Source of the DNA: Cucumis sativus
Taxonomy: Eukaryota; Streptophyta; Magnoliopsida; Cucurbitales; Cucurbitaceae
DNA: 64,000 bases
Reading direction: 5' to 3'
Assembly: GCF_000004075.3 (NCBI RefSeq)
Contig: NC_026660.2
Coordinates: forward strand, 29,143,498 to 29,207,497
The notes under the pieces are model-generated. The model was not told where the DNA came from. It saw only the letters and a program-made list of their open reading frames with translations, and did not search any database. A program made the position numbers and the translations under genes. Shown here piece by piece: positions 34,690 to 44,800 of the stretch. The stretch's first letter is position 1, and each line of letters starts with the position of its first letter.

Positions 34690-37600
34690 ATGTATGTTTC
34701 TTCCATGAGAAAGTCGTTCAAGGACTCTCTCAAAGTGCTTGAAGCTGATATTCAGCATGCTAATACTCTGTAAGTCAGCTTTTTTTTTTTTTTTTGGATT
34801 TTTTTTAATCTTCTCTGCTTTGGATATCGTCTTCGACTTTCTGTTGATGTCCTTTGTCTGATCATTTCTGGGGTTTTGGCTTCTGGGTTTTTTTTTTTAT
34901 TATTTTTGGGCTTCTTTCTTCAATTGATTGTAATGCAGTTTCTGGGTTTTGAATTTTAGTGTTGTGGGCTTGAAGTTGCTGTTTATTTGTCCTTATTTTA
35001 TTTTTTTGTTAATTAATGATCTTCTGGAACGTGATTGTTGTTTACCTGCCGTGTTTGAAGCTGGGCTAACGTATTTTGAGTAATTGGTTTTTCAATGATG
35101 GTTCCTGTCTTGGTAACGCTCATGTGCACTTATGCATAGAGACAAATTTCGATTCTCTCTGTTTTACAGCTGTATTTCTTGTAGGGGAAACCGTTTGCTC
35201 ATTTGACGTTAGATGATTCGTCAATGTACATGTCCCACATAAAATCTTTTGCCCTTTTTTTTTTCATGTTTTCTTCTTGAGTTATTGGCGATGTATTTTA
35301 GACCTTCTCTATTATGCTATCTGCATTTCAATGTGGACCTTTGGTTCAGATATTGAACAATGATTGACGTATTTACAAACTCGAGAAGCGGATTCTTTGT
35401 ATAGCTGTCACCTACTACTTGAATGTGTCATTGTTTGGTTCTCTAAATGGAGTGTTTATGTTGTATTATCAGTGTCTTATTCCTCAAGTTCATTATCATT
35501 TTCACAGATTCATCTACTTCCTTGTTGTTTTTCTTGCTTTTCTTATATTTTGCTTTCATTGCTCAAAACCCTGTGCTCTGTTTTGTATAATTCAAGGGAA
35601 GTGACTCAGGTGTACTGTTGACCAATCAAATGTTTTACCTTCGTACCCTGTCTGTTAAACAAAAAAGTTGAATTTTGTAGGTGGTAGTATCTCTGTGAAA
35701 TTGTTTAGAACCCATTTAATCTTGCTTCTTGCTCTCGGACGTTTGACGTTCATTCCAATTGTCTGTAGTGTGATAACTCCTTCCTTCCTATTCCCCATCA
35801 ATGATTAAAGAAAGCACATTTCCTTTTGAAAAAAATTACTAAGCAAGAACAACTTCTGAGTCTTCTGTTCTTTTTTAATTTGATATTGTGAGAGACATGA
35901 TCTGTCTCTTCTTTTATTATTTCTTAAAGAGATAAAAGGCCCGAAAAAGAGTTGCAATCGGCCATAGTTCTATTTTAATCATGCTCCGTGCCCTGGTCTG
36001 AAAATTTACAGATGCATTAAAAGCTGAAATGTTTTGTTGTTTCTGCTTGGAGATTCTCAAGGTTGCTGGTTTTGTCAGACATGTCAACTTAATGTTCAAT
36101 TGTTCCTGAGTTGTAGGGCATCAGAGTTCCCCGGGGAATACGATGGCCCCTGCCTTCAGATGAGAATGTCATACAGTCCTGCTGCTCACTTGTTCCTCTT
36201 TCTAGTGCAATGGACTGACTGCCATCTTGCAGGAGCGCTTGGACTGCTGAGGATTTTAATTTACAAGGTTAAGTTTGTCACCTCACACAGTCATAGTATT
36301 CCTTTTTGTAATTATCACTAAAATCTGATTTTCTTCTAGTTAGCACTGCTGAATTCACTATGCACCTTGTGCTGCAGGTCTACGTGGATGGTACAACCAC
36401 CATGTCTACCCACGAGAGAAAAGCAAGCATTAGGGAATTCTATGGTAATCTTCGTGTTTCACATTTTCCATCAGATGATTGTTTGATATAAGTGTTTTTT
36501 TTTACTACTGACTGCTGTAATTGTGCTGTGATCAGCTGTTATTTACCCCTCTCTATTGCAACTTCAGAGAGGTGTTACTGATACTGAAGATAAAAAGCAG
36601 AAAGCTGTCTGCATGGAAAGGTACCGAAGAAGAGACGATGAAGAATGTATACAGCGTTCAGATGCTGACATTGAACGGGAAGAAGAATGTGGAATATGCA
36701 TGGAGACAACTAGCAAGGTTGTATTGCCCAACTGCAATCATGCCTTGTGCTTGAAATGTTACCGTGAATGGTACTCTCATCTCTTTTGTTCTGTTTTTTC
36801 ATCTCTCTAACTTATTGCAAGAACTTGGAAGGATTGATTATGGATTCCTCAGGCTATGTACAGAGGCTCCATTGAAATTTTCCTGTAGTCCTTAATATTT
36901 TCTTGACTTCATTACTCACAAAAGCTACAGAGCCTAAAGCCTTCTGCTCATCTTTAGTTAATTGGATGGAGGCCTTGTGATGTTTTTCTTTTATGTGCAT
37001 GCATTTAGATCACTGCAATTAATTGTTTGATGCCGTCTTCTTTACAACTTATAAGAAATATTGTCGATCGTGGTTTGTATTTTCACATCCAATCCTTGGA
37101 CCTCCATTGGTGATTTTGTTGTCCTGCATGCTAATTTCTGTAATCATTTGGCATAGCTATTCTTTTATGCATCACAAGTTTAAAATTTGCATTAATCTTA
37201 TACACTGCAAGACATGGATATCTCACGATACTGAACTAATCCAAACTGAATAGTGTGTCATTTTTCACTTACCTGGTTTACTATTGTTGTAATTGTCTTT
37301 TACTTTTTGCTTCATGATCATTCTTTTGTCATGTATTTGTTTCTAATCGATGATAGTCTCACCTGCCCGATGAAATGGTTTGTTTTTATTAGTTATGAAG
37401 CCTGGTAAAGGTTCTCAGGTACCTAATGACTCAAAACTTCAATAATTTGATTTCCTTCATATTAAGCAAATTAGAGGACTGGATTTGATCGTTCACTTAC
37501 TTCGGAGCACCATTCTATTGCTCTTCTGATGAATTATTGTTTCAGTTCTTTCTTCAACCGTTTGGGATGATTGTTTTTCTTTAAAAAAAAAATTATTTCT

Positions 37601-37891
37601 CACTGACTGTATTCATATTTAACTGCTTGCTCCATATATCGACTTCATATAATTATATTGTTCTATTAAATGTACTTCAGGCGAACACGTTCCCAGTCAT
37701 GCCCGTTCTGTCGTGACAGTCTTAAGAGAGTAAATTCTGGTGATCTCTGGGTATTTACTGATAACAGGGACATTGTGGACATGGCAACGGTGACTCGAGA
37801 GAATCTGAAAAGGCTTTTCAAGTACATAGATAAATTGCCTACTATTGTTCCAGACTCTCTCTTCGACGCCTATGATACACACCTAAGATAA
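34690..37891 (+). CDS. RING-type E3 ubiquitin ligase, AIRP2-like
   Basis: Related to Arabidopsis AIRP2 (ABA-insensitive RING protein 2), a cytosolic E3 ligase that promotes ABA responses. Exons 34690-34769, 36117-36267, 36378-36444, 36536-36770 and 37681-37891 give 247 residues. The N-terminal family block is MRKSFKDSLKVLEADIQHAN followed by YSPAAHLFLFLVQWTDCHLA. The C3HC4 RING is near 151-188: C-x2-C, then CNHALC and CLKCY, then C-x2-C in SQSCPFCR; all eight ligands are present. LKRVNSGDLWVFT and ENLKRLFKYIDKLP follow, as in relatives. Two in-frame ATGs exist: 34690 and 34705. The second gives MRKSF, the start I recall for Arabidopsis. Intron 1 is 1.35 kb and intron 4 is 0.9 kb; I see nothing else in them. 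Confidence 0.93.
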
Positions 37892-39366
37892 GTGATTGGT
37901 ACATACATAATCTAATGTCAATCCTTAAGTAGTTCCTCTCCAAATGAACAGTTTTTTTGTTATGATATGGCATGACAAAACGACCTAAATTCATTCGGCT
38001 AAAAATTAGTAAGAGTTAGAGAAGACTTGCAACTGTTTCTTCCCACTTCCATTTCTGAAGGGAGAAAAAACCAGTCTTTGAGTTATTGTAGACTGGTATT
38101 GGGTGGGTAAGTTGATATGGTTTGATTTAAAGTCTTCCATAAAAATTGTATTTAACACATTTGTATATGTTTGTACATTCTTGATGTTATCTATTAAAGC
38201 AGCTTTGAATGCTTAATTTTTTCTTTGCAACTTTGGGAAAAAGAAGATCTCTTTGAGATATGATCTCCTCACCAAATCATTGATTAGAAAGAAGAAAAGA
38301 AAAAGAAAAAAAAAAGACAAGGCATGTGATGATGACAGGAAGTTGATGGGTTATGAGTATAAATAATGATGCTGATGAAACATTGAACCGCTTTTCTATA
38401 ACTGTATGCCTTTTTTCAAATTATGTTTACTTCAATTTGGTTCATCTTTAAATGCCTTGCTTTAATATGGGTTAATAATAACTTAAATGCCTTGTTTTGG
38501 CATGGGTTTAAAACCAAAATTTCCCTATATCTTTTTGAAGCACTTTAGTCGACTTTCAATTGTAATAATTCCATCCTTAAATATCAGTATCTAATAGTTT
38601 AACTTTATCATAAATTAACTTAGGACTTGATACGACTAAATTGGGACAAATTAACTGTGTGGTGTACTGTTTGCATTTGCTATTCTTCTCTCTTTTCTTA
38701 TTCAGTAAATGTCTAATATAAGCAATTATTATTATTGGTTGAGTTAATGTACGTAAGACGAACTTAAAAAAATATCAACAAAAACTTAGCAAATATAGAA
38801 TATGATGCATTTAGATGCAAACAAAAACTGACCTTTTCTTATATTCTTCTAACTTTATTTCCCATGTCATTTTCTTCCAATTTGGGGGATTATTTTTGGT
38901 GAGTTTTTTTTCCCTTTTCTTTTTTGTCATTATATCCTATTCCAATAAATAAGTAAATAAAATTCACACTATCTGCTTTTCAAATGTAAAATACAATATT
39001 CGACCAAATATGTTTTTACCATTGTGTTTCCATTCAATGACGTGTTACTAATCAATATTACTAACCTCTAAATTAAACAAAATTAAATCCGTATATTAAA
39101 TTTAAAACAAATTTCAGTTCACACAAATATAATTCAATTGGTTAAAAGTGGTATTAATTAATCTCTCCCGTACAAAAGTTTGGAGAAGAAAAAAAAGACG
39201 AAAGACTGTTGAATAAAAATAAACAAACGGCCATCTTCACTTTCAAATTGGATAATGGGAATGAACGTTTTTCCAATAGCTTCGCCATGCTTTCGATTTC
39301 AACCTCCATGGCCATGAGGCCCAGACCCATTTTACAAAGAGGAGTGTTAAGGAAGAAGAACAGGAG
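37892..39366. other. Spacer after the AIRP2-like gene
   Basis: AIRP2 3' UTR followed by AT-rich spacer. No gene or identifiable element is seen. Confidence 0.55.
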
Positions 39367-40554
39367 ATGAAGAGGAAGGTTCAATGTCGTCTTCTGGTCT
39401 TACATGGACTAGCCTCACGCTTCAAGCAGGCGCCAGATTCCCCTCAATACCCTCAAATCAAGGAACTATTTGGCCCTGATCCCCTGGCTTTTATTGAGGT
39501 AACTTGTCTCGCTTTATTACGCCTTACGTTTGAATTATGTGTTTAATGCCGCTTTTTCTGCCATTCTCTTTACTTTCTTTTTTGCTCTGTCCAATGATTT
39601 TTCATTGGATTTTGGTTTCCGATACTGAATTTATATATTTTGAGTGAATTTCTGTTGTATTTTATTGGTTCGGTATGAGTGTATTCCTTGTTCTGCCTTG
39701 GTTTGTGCATCTTTTGTTGGCTAATCGAACGTTTCTAGGTTTTGATTTCGATGCTATTGTTTCTCTTTTAGCAATCGGATCTTGCATTTATAGCGGTTTT
39801 GAGAGTCACTGCGCGTAAATGCACCATCTCATTTGTTTCGGTCATTTTGATTGTTTACTTCAATTATTACATCATACATTTTTCACATGCAATGGAAACC
39901 TTGTTCATCTTTTGTTCTGCCTGAAGAGTATAATTGTTGATGTAATACAAGAACTACAATCTTAGTGGTTTCCATCTCCACAAATACGTTTATCACTTCA
40001 GTTTAGTCCTCTTCAATCTTCATTGAGCCCTGGTTTCAGCTATGGAACGAGCATTATCAAGCATCTTGAAACTATTGTTATCCTACAGCAGTTTTTCTAC
40101 AGTTGATAATTCTACTTTTAAATGTAACCAAAATTTTTGTGATTCTTAACTCTTAAGCATTATCTAAAAGCTTGCAAATACCTTAAACCATCTAATAGTT
40201 GTTTAACACAATAACAAAGCAGAAGTCTGTGGAAAATCAAATTAATATTTGAATATATATAATAATTTGTTTTACATATTTATTCATTAGTATTAAATTC
40301 ATTTTGAATCTGCATTAACAACAAGTTGCTGTGGTGTAGTGGTTATCACGTTAGTCTTACACACTAAAGGTCCCCAGTTCGATCCTGGGCAGCAACATTG
40401 CATTACCCTTTATTTTTCTTTTCAAATATCTTATGATCCAGTATATTTCGAATCTATTTTAATAATTTAACCTTTTTTTTCTTTTCCGTCCTAGGAGTTC
40501 ATGATTGCAGCCTCACCAATAAACAACCACAAGATTCAAAAGTCAGATTTATAG
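39367..40554 (+). CDS. Putative small two-exon gene, function unknown
   Basis: The exon 39367-39498 opens with ATG, reads MKRKVQCRLLVLHGLASRFK and continues to KELFGPDPLAFIE, then meets a GTAACT donor. A second exon, 40495-40554, follows a strong pyrimidine tract and CCTAG acceptor. It continues in phase as EFMIAASPINNHKIQKSDL and a stop, giving 63 residues. Base composition in both exons is clearly less AT-rich than the flanks. I do not recognise the protein. It may be a real microprotein, the surviving start of a longer gene, or chance. The proposed intron contains the first tRNA-Val gene on the same strand. Confidence 0.35.
40325..40397 (+). tRNA. tRNA-Val (anticodon UAC), copy 1
   Basis: A 73-base cloverleaf. 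The acceptor arms GTTGCTG and CAGCAAC pair perfectly in seven positions. The D-arm region is GTGTAGTGGTTATCAC. The anticodon stem is TTAGT/ACTAA with loop CTTACAC, reading TAC for valine. The T arm is CCCAG-TTCGATC-CTGGG, followed by discriminator A. A T-rich tract (TTTTTCTTTT) about 15 bases downstream can end Pol III transcription. Internal A and B boxes are intact. Confidence 0.96.
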
Positions 40555-40661
40555 AAAATATAGTGACTGAAATTATTCATATGGACCAAAATGGTCACCA
40601 AATATATAATAAAGATTACTCGCAAATGTTCAAAAAAGTAATTGCTTTTTATACATATCAA

Positions 40662-40734
40662 GTTGCTGTGGTGTAGTGGTTATCACGTTAGTCTTACACA
40701 CTAAAGGTCCCCAGTTCGATCCTGGGCAGCAACA
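40662..40734 (+). tRNA. tRNA-Val (anticodon UAC), copy 2
   Basis: Identical over all 73 bases to the copy 337 bases upstream, same strand, with intact A and B boxes and a T-rich tract downstream (from about 40752). The flanking sequences of the two copies are not obviously alike beyond a base or two, so only the tRNA itself is conserved. Confidence 0.96.
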
Positions 40735-40748
40735 AATATTAGTATTTC

Positions 40749-40874
40749 TTGTTTTGCTTTTTATTTTTAAAAACATACCGTCATTGAATTAGTATTAGAT
40801 AGATATATTTTAGTTTTTGTTTTTTATTTTTAAAAATATACCGTCATTGAATTAATATTAGATAGATATATTTT
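40749..40874. repeat. 63-bp tandem duplication
   Basis: Two copies with a period of 63. ATACCGTCATTGAATTA-type sequence occurs at 40775 and 40838, each preceded by TTTTTATTTTTAAAAA and followed by TATTAGATAGATATATTTT. Confidence 0.85.
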
Positions 40875-40876
40875 TT

Positions 40877-41116
40877 GGTAATTGTAATAGATAACCATTT
40901 GAGGAATAATAATTAAGGATATAACACCATTTAATTTTTTTTTGCACATATAGCAAAACTATCGCCGATAGAATCGTGACCAATTTTTACAACATGATTT
41001 ATCAGTGCTGGACTATATTATAGAATTTGACTAATTTTGCTATATTTACACTTTTTTTTTAAATGTTGTTATATACTTAATTATTTTGAATTTAATTGCT
41101 AAATTTACAACTATCC
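40877..41116. mobile_element. MITE-like interspersed repeat, copy 2
   Basis: Begins GGTAATTGTAATAGATAACC and ends TTTACAACTATCC; read on the other strand the end begins GGATAGTTGTAAA, an imperfect terminal inverted repeat. Shared internal blocks include ATAGCAAAACTATC, TTTTGCTATATTTACA and TATACTTAATTATTTTGAAT. It lies directly against the 63-bp duplication. Confidence 0.7.
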
Positions 41117-41827
41117 CTATCATTTTTTTAGGTATATCTACCGTTTTTGGTAACTCAACGAGCAATTTCATGCCAATCATGGATAAGGTATCCTAAAACT
41201 AGAGATAAGAATGTGTTGAGAAAATGACAAAACTGCTAAACGCCAAATTCAAATTTTGGAGCCTTGAACATGTTACTTAACTGTATGAAATACTTATTCT
41301 ATAGTTCAAATAGTTCTATACATGCATAAATTTTCCACTAAAAGTTCCCCTCCATGATCTTTGACATTACACATTTCATTATTTTTTGAAGCACATGACC
41401 ATGTTTTTTTATAGTCCCAGACGTAAGTGCCAGAACGAAGTAGTACCCATAATTTCTTTTTTTTTTTATCAAGCAGTGATACAATAAGATTAAAGAATTT
41501 TGATAACAAATCTCTTGATTAGTAGCACATTTGTATGCCAACTATACCAAAATGTTGATTGTCAAAGGGAAATCAACATAACAAAACTTGCGTATCATAT
41601 AATCTACGAACAAGGGAAACTGACTTCGAAATGTACACAGTAACAAAACCATTGTCATCGGCACAATTTTCTTTCCTCCCAATCCCGCCAAAAACTTTCA
41701 CTGCGTTCTTCACCGTCATTAAAGACTTATCTTTTAGGCCATGCCACTGAAGCAACAAAAACGGAAGTGCCATAGTCCATGGTTATAAACATTTCTTGGC
41801 AGCCGTATTGAATCATGTCTTCGCAAT

Positions 41828-44800
41828 CTACTTTTGACGCCGAAGATGTTCTCGCATATGTGTGTGTATGTCTGCCTTCACTACCAGTCGCAAGTTTTTT
41901 GAATCCTCCCATAGCAACCCGTTCCATTCCCGTGCATAGTCGCAAGCAGCCTCGAAAACTTCCTGGAATGCAAAAGAAATTCCTTCTCAAGTGGGTTTTT
42001 CAGGTGAATGTACAAGTAATCTTCAAAGTTAAAAGAAGCAACATTTGAAATCCGTACCCTGGAAGGAAATTCGTCGTAAAAATGTGCGGGAGTAATATCA
42101 ACCCTATTAAGATCTGATTCCCATAACCTAATCTGGCATGGAATAAAGAGCAAATGGAAAAAATCAGGAACAGAACAAAGATTAGATAAAACTGTACGAT
42201 GAGAACACGTGTAAACATTTTTGGTTTCCATGATAGGTGAAACCATTGGTTTGACAAATATAAAGAATTTACCGAAGCAACCCTAACCTGATCTGTGACA
42301 TTTTCAGGGACTGATGGTATTCTCTCTGCAACACGAGGATGTGCATTCTGTTGTAGAAAAGTAACTATCTGTATACCAATAGTCAGATGTCAAGCAATTT
42401 GAAATGAGAAAACCAGCATAGAAAACTCCAGTAATGTATCCAATGTAATTAAGTATCTGTGTAGGGATGAGTAGTCAATTATATTAATTTAATATTAATT
42501 TGTGAGGTAGCCTGTTATCTCTCATCTCTTCTCCTTCTTCACCTTTTGGCGAGCATTGTCGCCATCCTCCTCCCTCATGACCCTACAGAGAATTTTCGGT
42601 GAGAAGAATTTGGAGAATACTTATCCGCCACCCTGCTCAATTTAGTATTGGGTCCCTCCCCACTCCCCCCTCCCCCCAAAAAAGAAAAATTCTCAGCTTC
42701 TCCTTTATATGTTTTGATGGCAATCCAACGTCTTTAGAACCCCTTTGACCAAGATGACAATGGTGACGGTGGAAGGTGGTGGTGATGATGAAGGTAAAGG
42801 TTGTCGGAGGTGACAAAGAAGGAGAAGAGACAGATAATACGCTACCTTAAAAATAAAAATAATGTCTAATTAATATAGATGCTCACTCTATCAACACACT
42901 GTTAGCAACTTAACAACTACGTCATGTTCCGTTGGACAACGATCCCAAGAACCTTTTACCAAATCTCAAAGACTAAATATGTATGTTGATCACTTTTAGC
43001 TAAAAAAATATCCAGAGTTTACATTTACATAAAGTTTAGACTGACGCACAGAAGGAAAATAGAAATTTCGTTTCTTGTGGATCAGGAGCTAATGCTAGTC
43101 GAAGTTCCCTTGTTAATGACCGGTAACAATGGGTTTGGCACTTGATCCCTGCTAACTAGGAATAACTCCCTTGGGCAAAGCCCCAATATTTTTCATGCTA
43201 GGAATAAATATTTAGAATTAGGGAGAATTCTCCAAGCATTCCACCACTGGCAAGAATTAACAGTGCTACCAATGCAAAATGTTGCGCGAAGAATAACTGG
43301 TCTACTGCATTCCATTGGCAATTTGAACATAATATAGTGGTACCCTTACTTCACAAGACTAAGAGTAACATGAGGCAGGGTGAACAAGCAGAAAACTTGC
43401 CTGCTCTGCTGTAATCCCATTCTTAAAAGCATTATACAAGCTTTCTTTCGTTATTGCTCCAACTATAAGATTTGGAAGTTGATACTCAATCCTGCAGAAG
43501 GACAGCTTCGTTTTATTTTGTAATTCTTGAACCAAATAGAAAGTTGACGTCTGTGTTTAGACTGCTGCATTATATGGTTCAATTCAACAGAAAGGGAAAT
43601 AACTGCATTCATCAAGCAGTAAGTAAAATGTAGAACGTTGAACTAAAATTATTTTTCCTTTTTAATCAACTATTACAAGTGCTTCTGTGAGAATGCAATT
43701 AAAAAAATGGACCTTTAACAATTTGAACCCAAATATAATGAAAAATAATAATGGAATAGCAAGATAAACCAACTTAGACCCTCCCAATCTTAAAAATATT
43801 CCCGAGCTACAGAATATTGTTTATTTTCCTTCTTCTCTATTCACTATTTATAACCAAACTTTCCCAATAAACTTCTTAAATAATTGCTAATATGCCCTTA
43901 CTCCAACTACTTCCCAATAGCATTCCTATTACAATCAAACTCAAACGAATCCGTGGTAAACATTTGACTCAAAAAGTGAGAATTATATTTTGATAAAAAA
44001 AAAAGGCAGCATTTCTAATTTACACAAGTATAGCATTATAACCGTTGAATTATCATTAACAGATTATCACTAGTTGCTTGCACTCTCAAGAAGCAATGCT
44101 AATGACTAAGTTATCCCTCAGCTTGCCCCTCTTTCTTCCTCCCAACATATGTGAAGTTTCACGAGGGGCCTATCAGCAGTGGGATTTCAAATACATTTAG
44201 CTTATGATGTAAATATTAAATGTAACCAGTAGCCAGTCAATTTTGTAAAGCTTTCTTAATCCTTTGAAATTTGAGCCGGCTTGTATCCCTCGACTATTCT
44301 TACGAAACAACTACTTAACCCTCATGTGGATCTGGGAGCTCTGGTTCTTTTATTTTCAGGTTCCACCTGATCTCTCTTTCTAATAGGGAAACAACAAACA
44401 TGGTCAGTCTTCTTTCTCTGCTCAAGGGTCACTCCTTGAGGCTTGGGAGAAGGGGTGTAATGGTTTGGATACCCAATTCTTTGGAGGGGTTTTGGAAGTC
44501 TTTTTTTGAAGTTTGGTCGATTCTTCTCCCTTAGGAGAGTCGATTTTTTCAGTTCTTTAGAGAATTAAGATCCCTAGTAAAATGAGGTTCTTTACTTGGC
44601 AAGTTTATGGTCGTGCTAACATGATAGATCAGCTTGTAAGGACGTTGCCCTTGCTTGTTGGCCCTTTCTAGTGCATTCTTTGTCAAAATGCACTAGAATA
44701 TCTAGACCATATTCTTGCACTTCGTGAGTTTGCAAGTTCTGTTTGGGCCTTATTCTTTCCAACGTTTGGTATCTTGCTCCCTCACAAGTGCTCGTGTTAT

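Larger units (their letters stand above)
40735..41827. other. Spacer with repeats and the TFB2 3' flank
   Basis: A 63-bp tandem duplication (40749-40874) is followed directly by a MITE-like copy (40877-41116). The remaining 700 bases lead into the 3' UTR of minus-strand TFB2. Short ORFs at 41306-41773 have no recognisable product. Confidence 0.6.
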
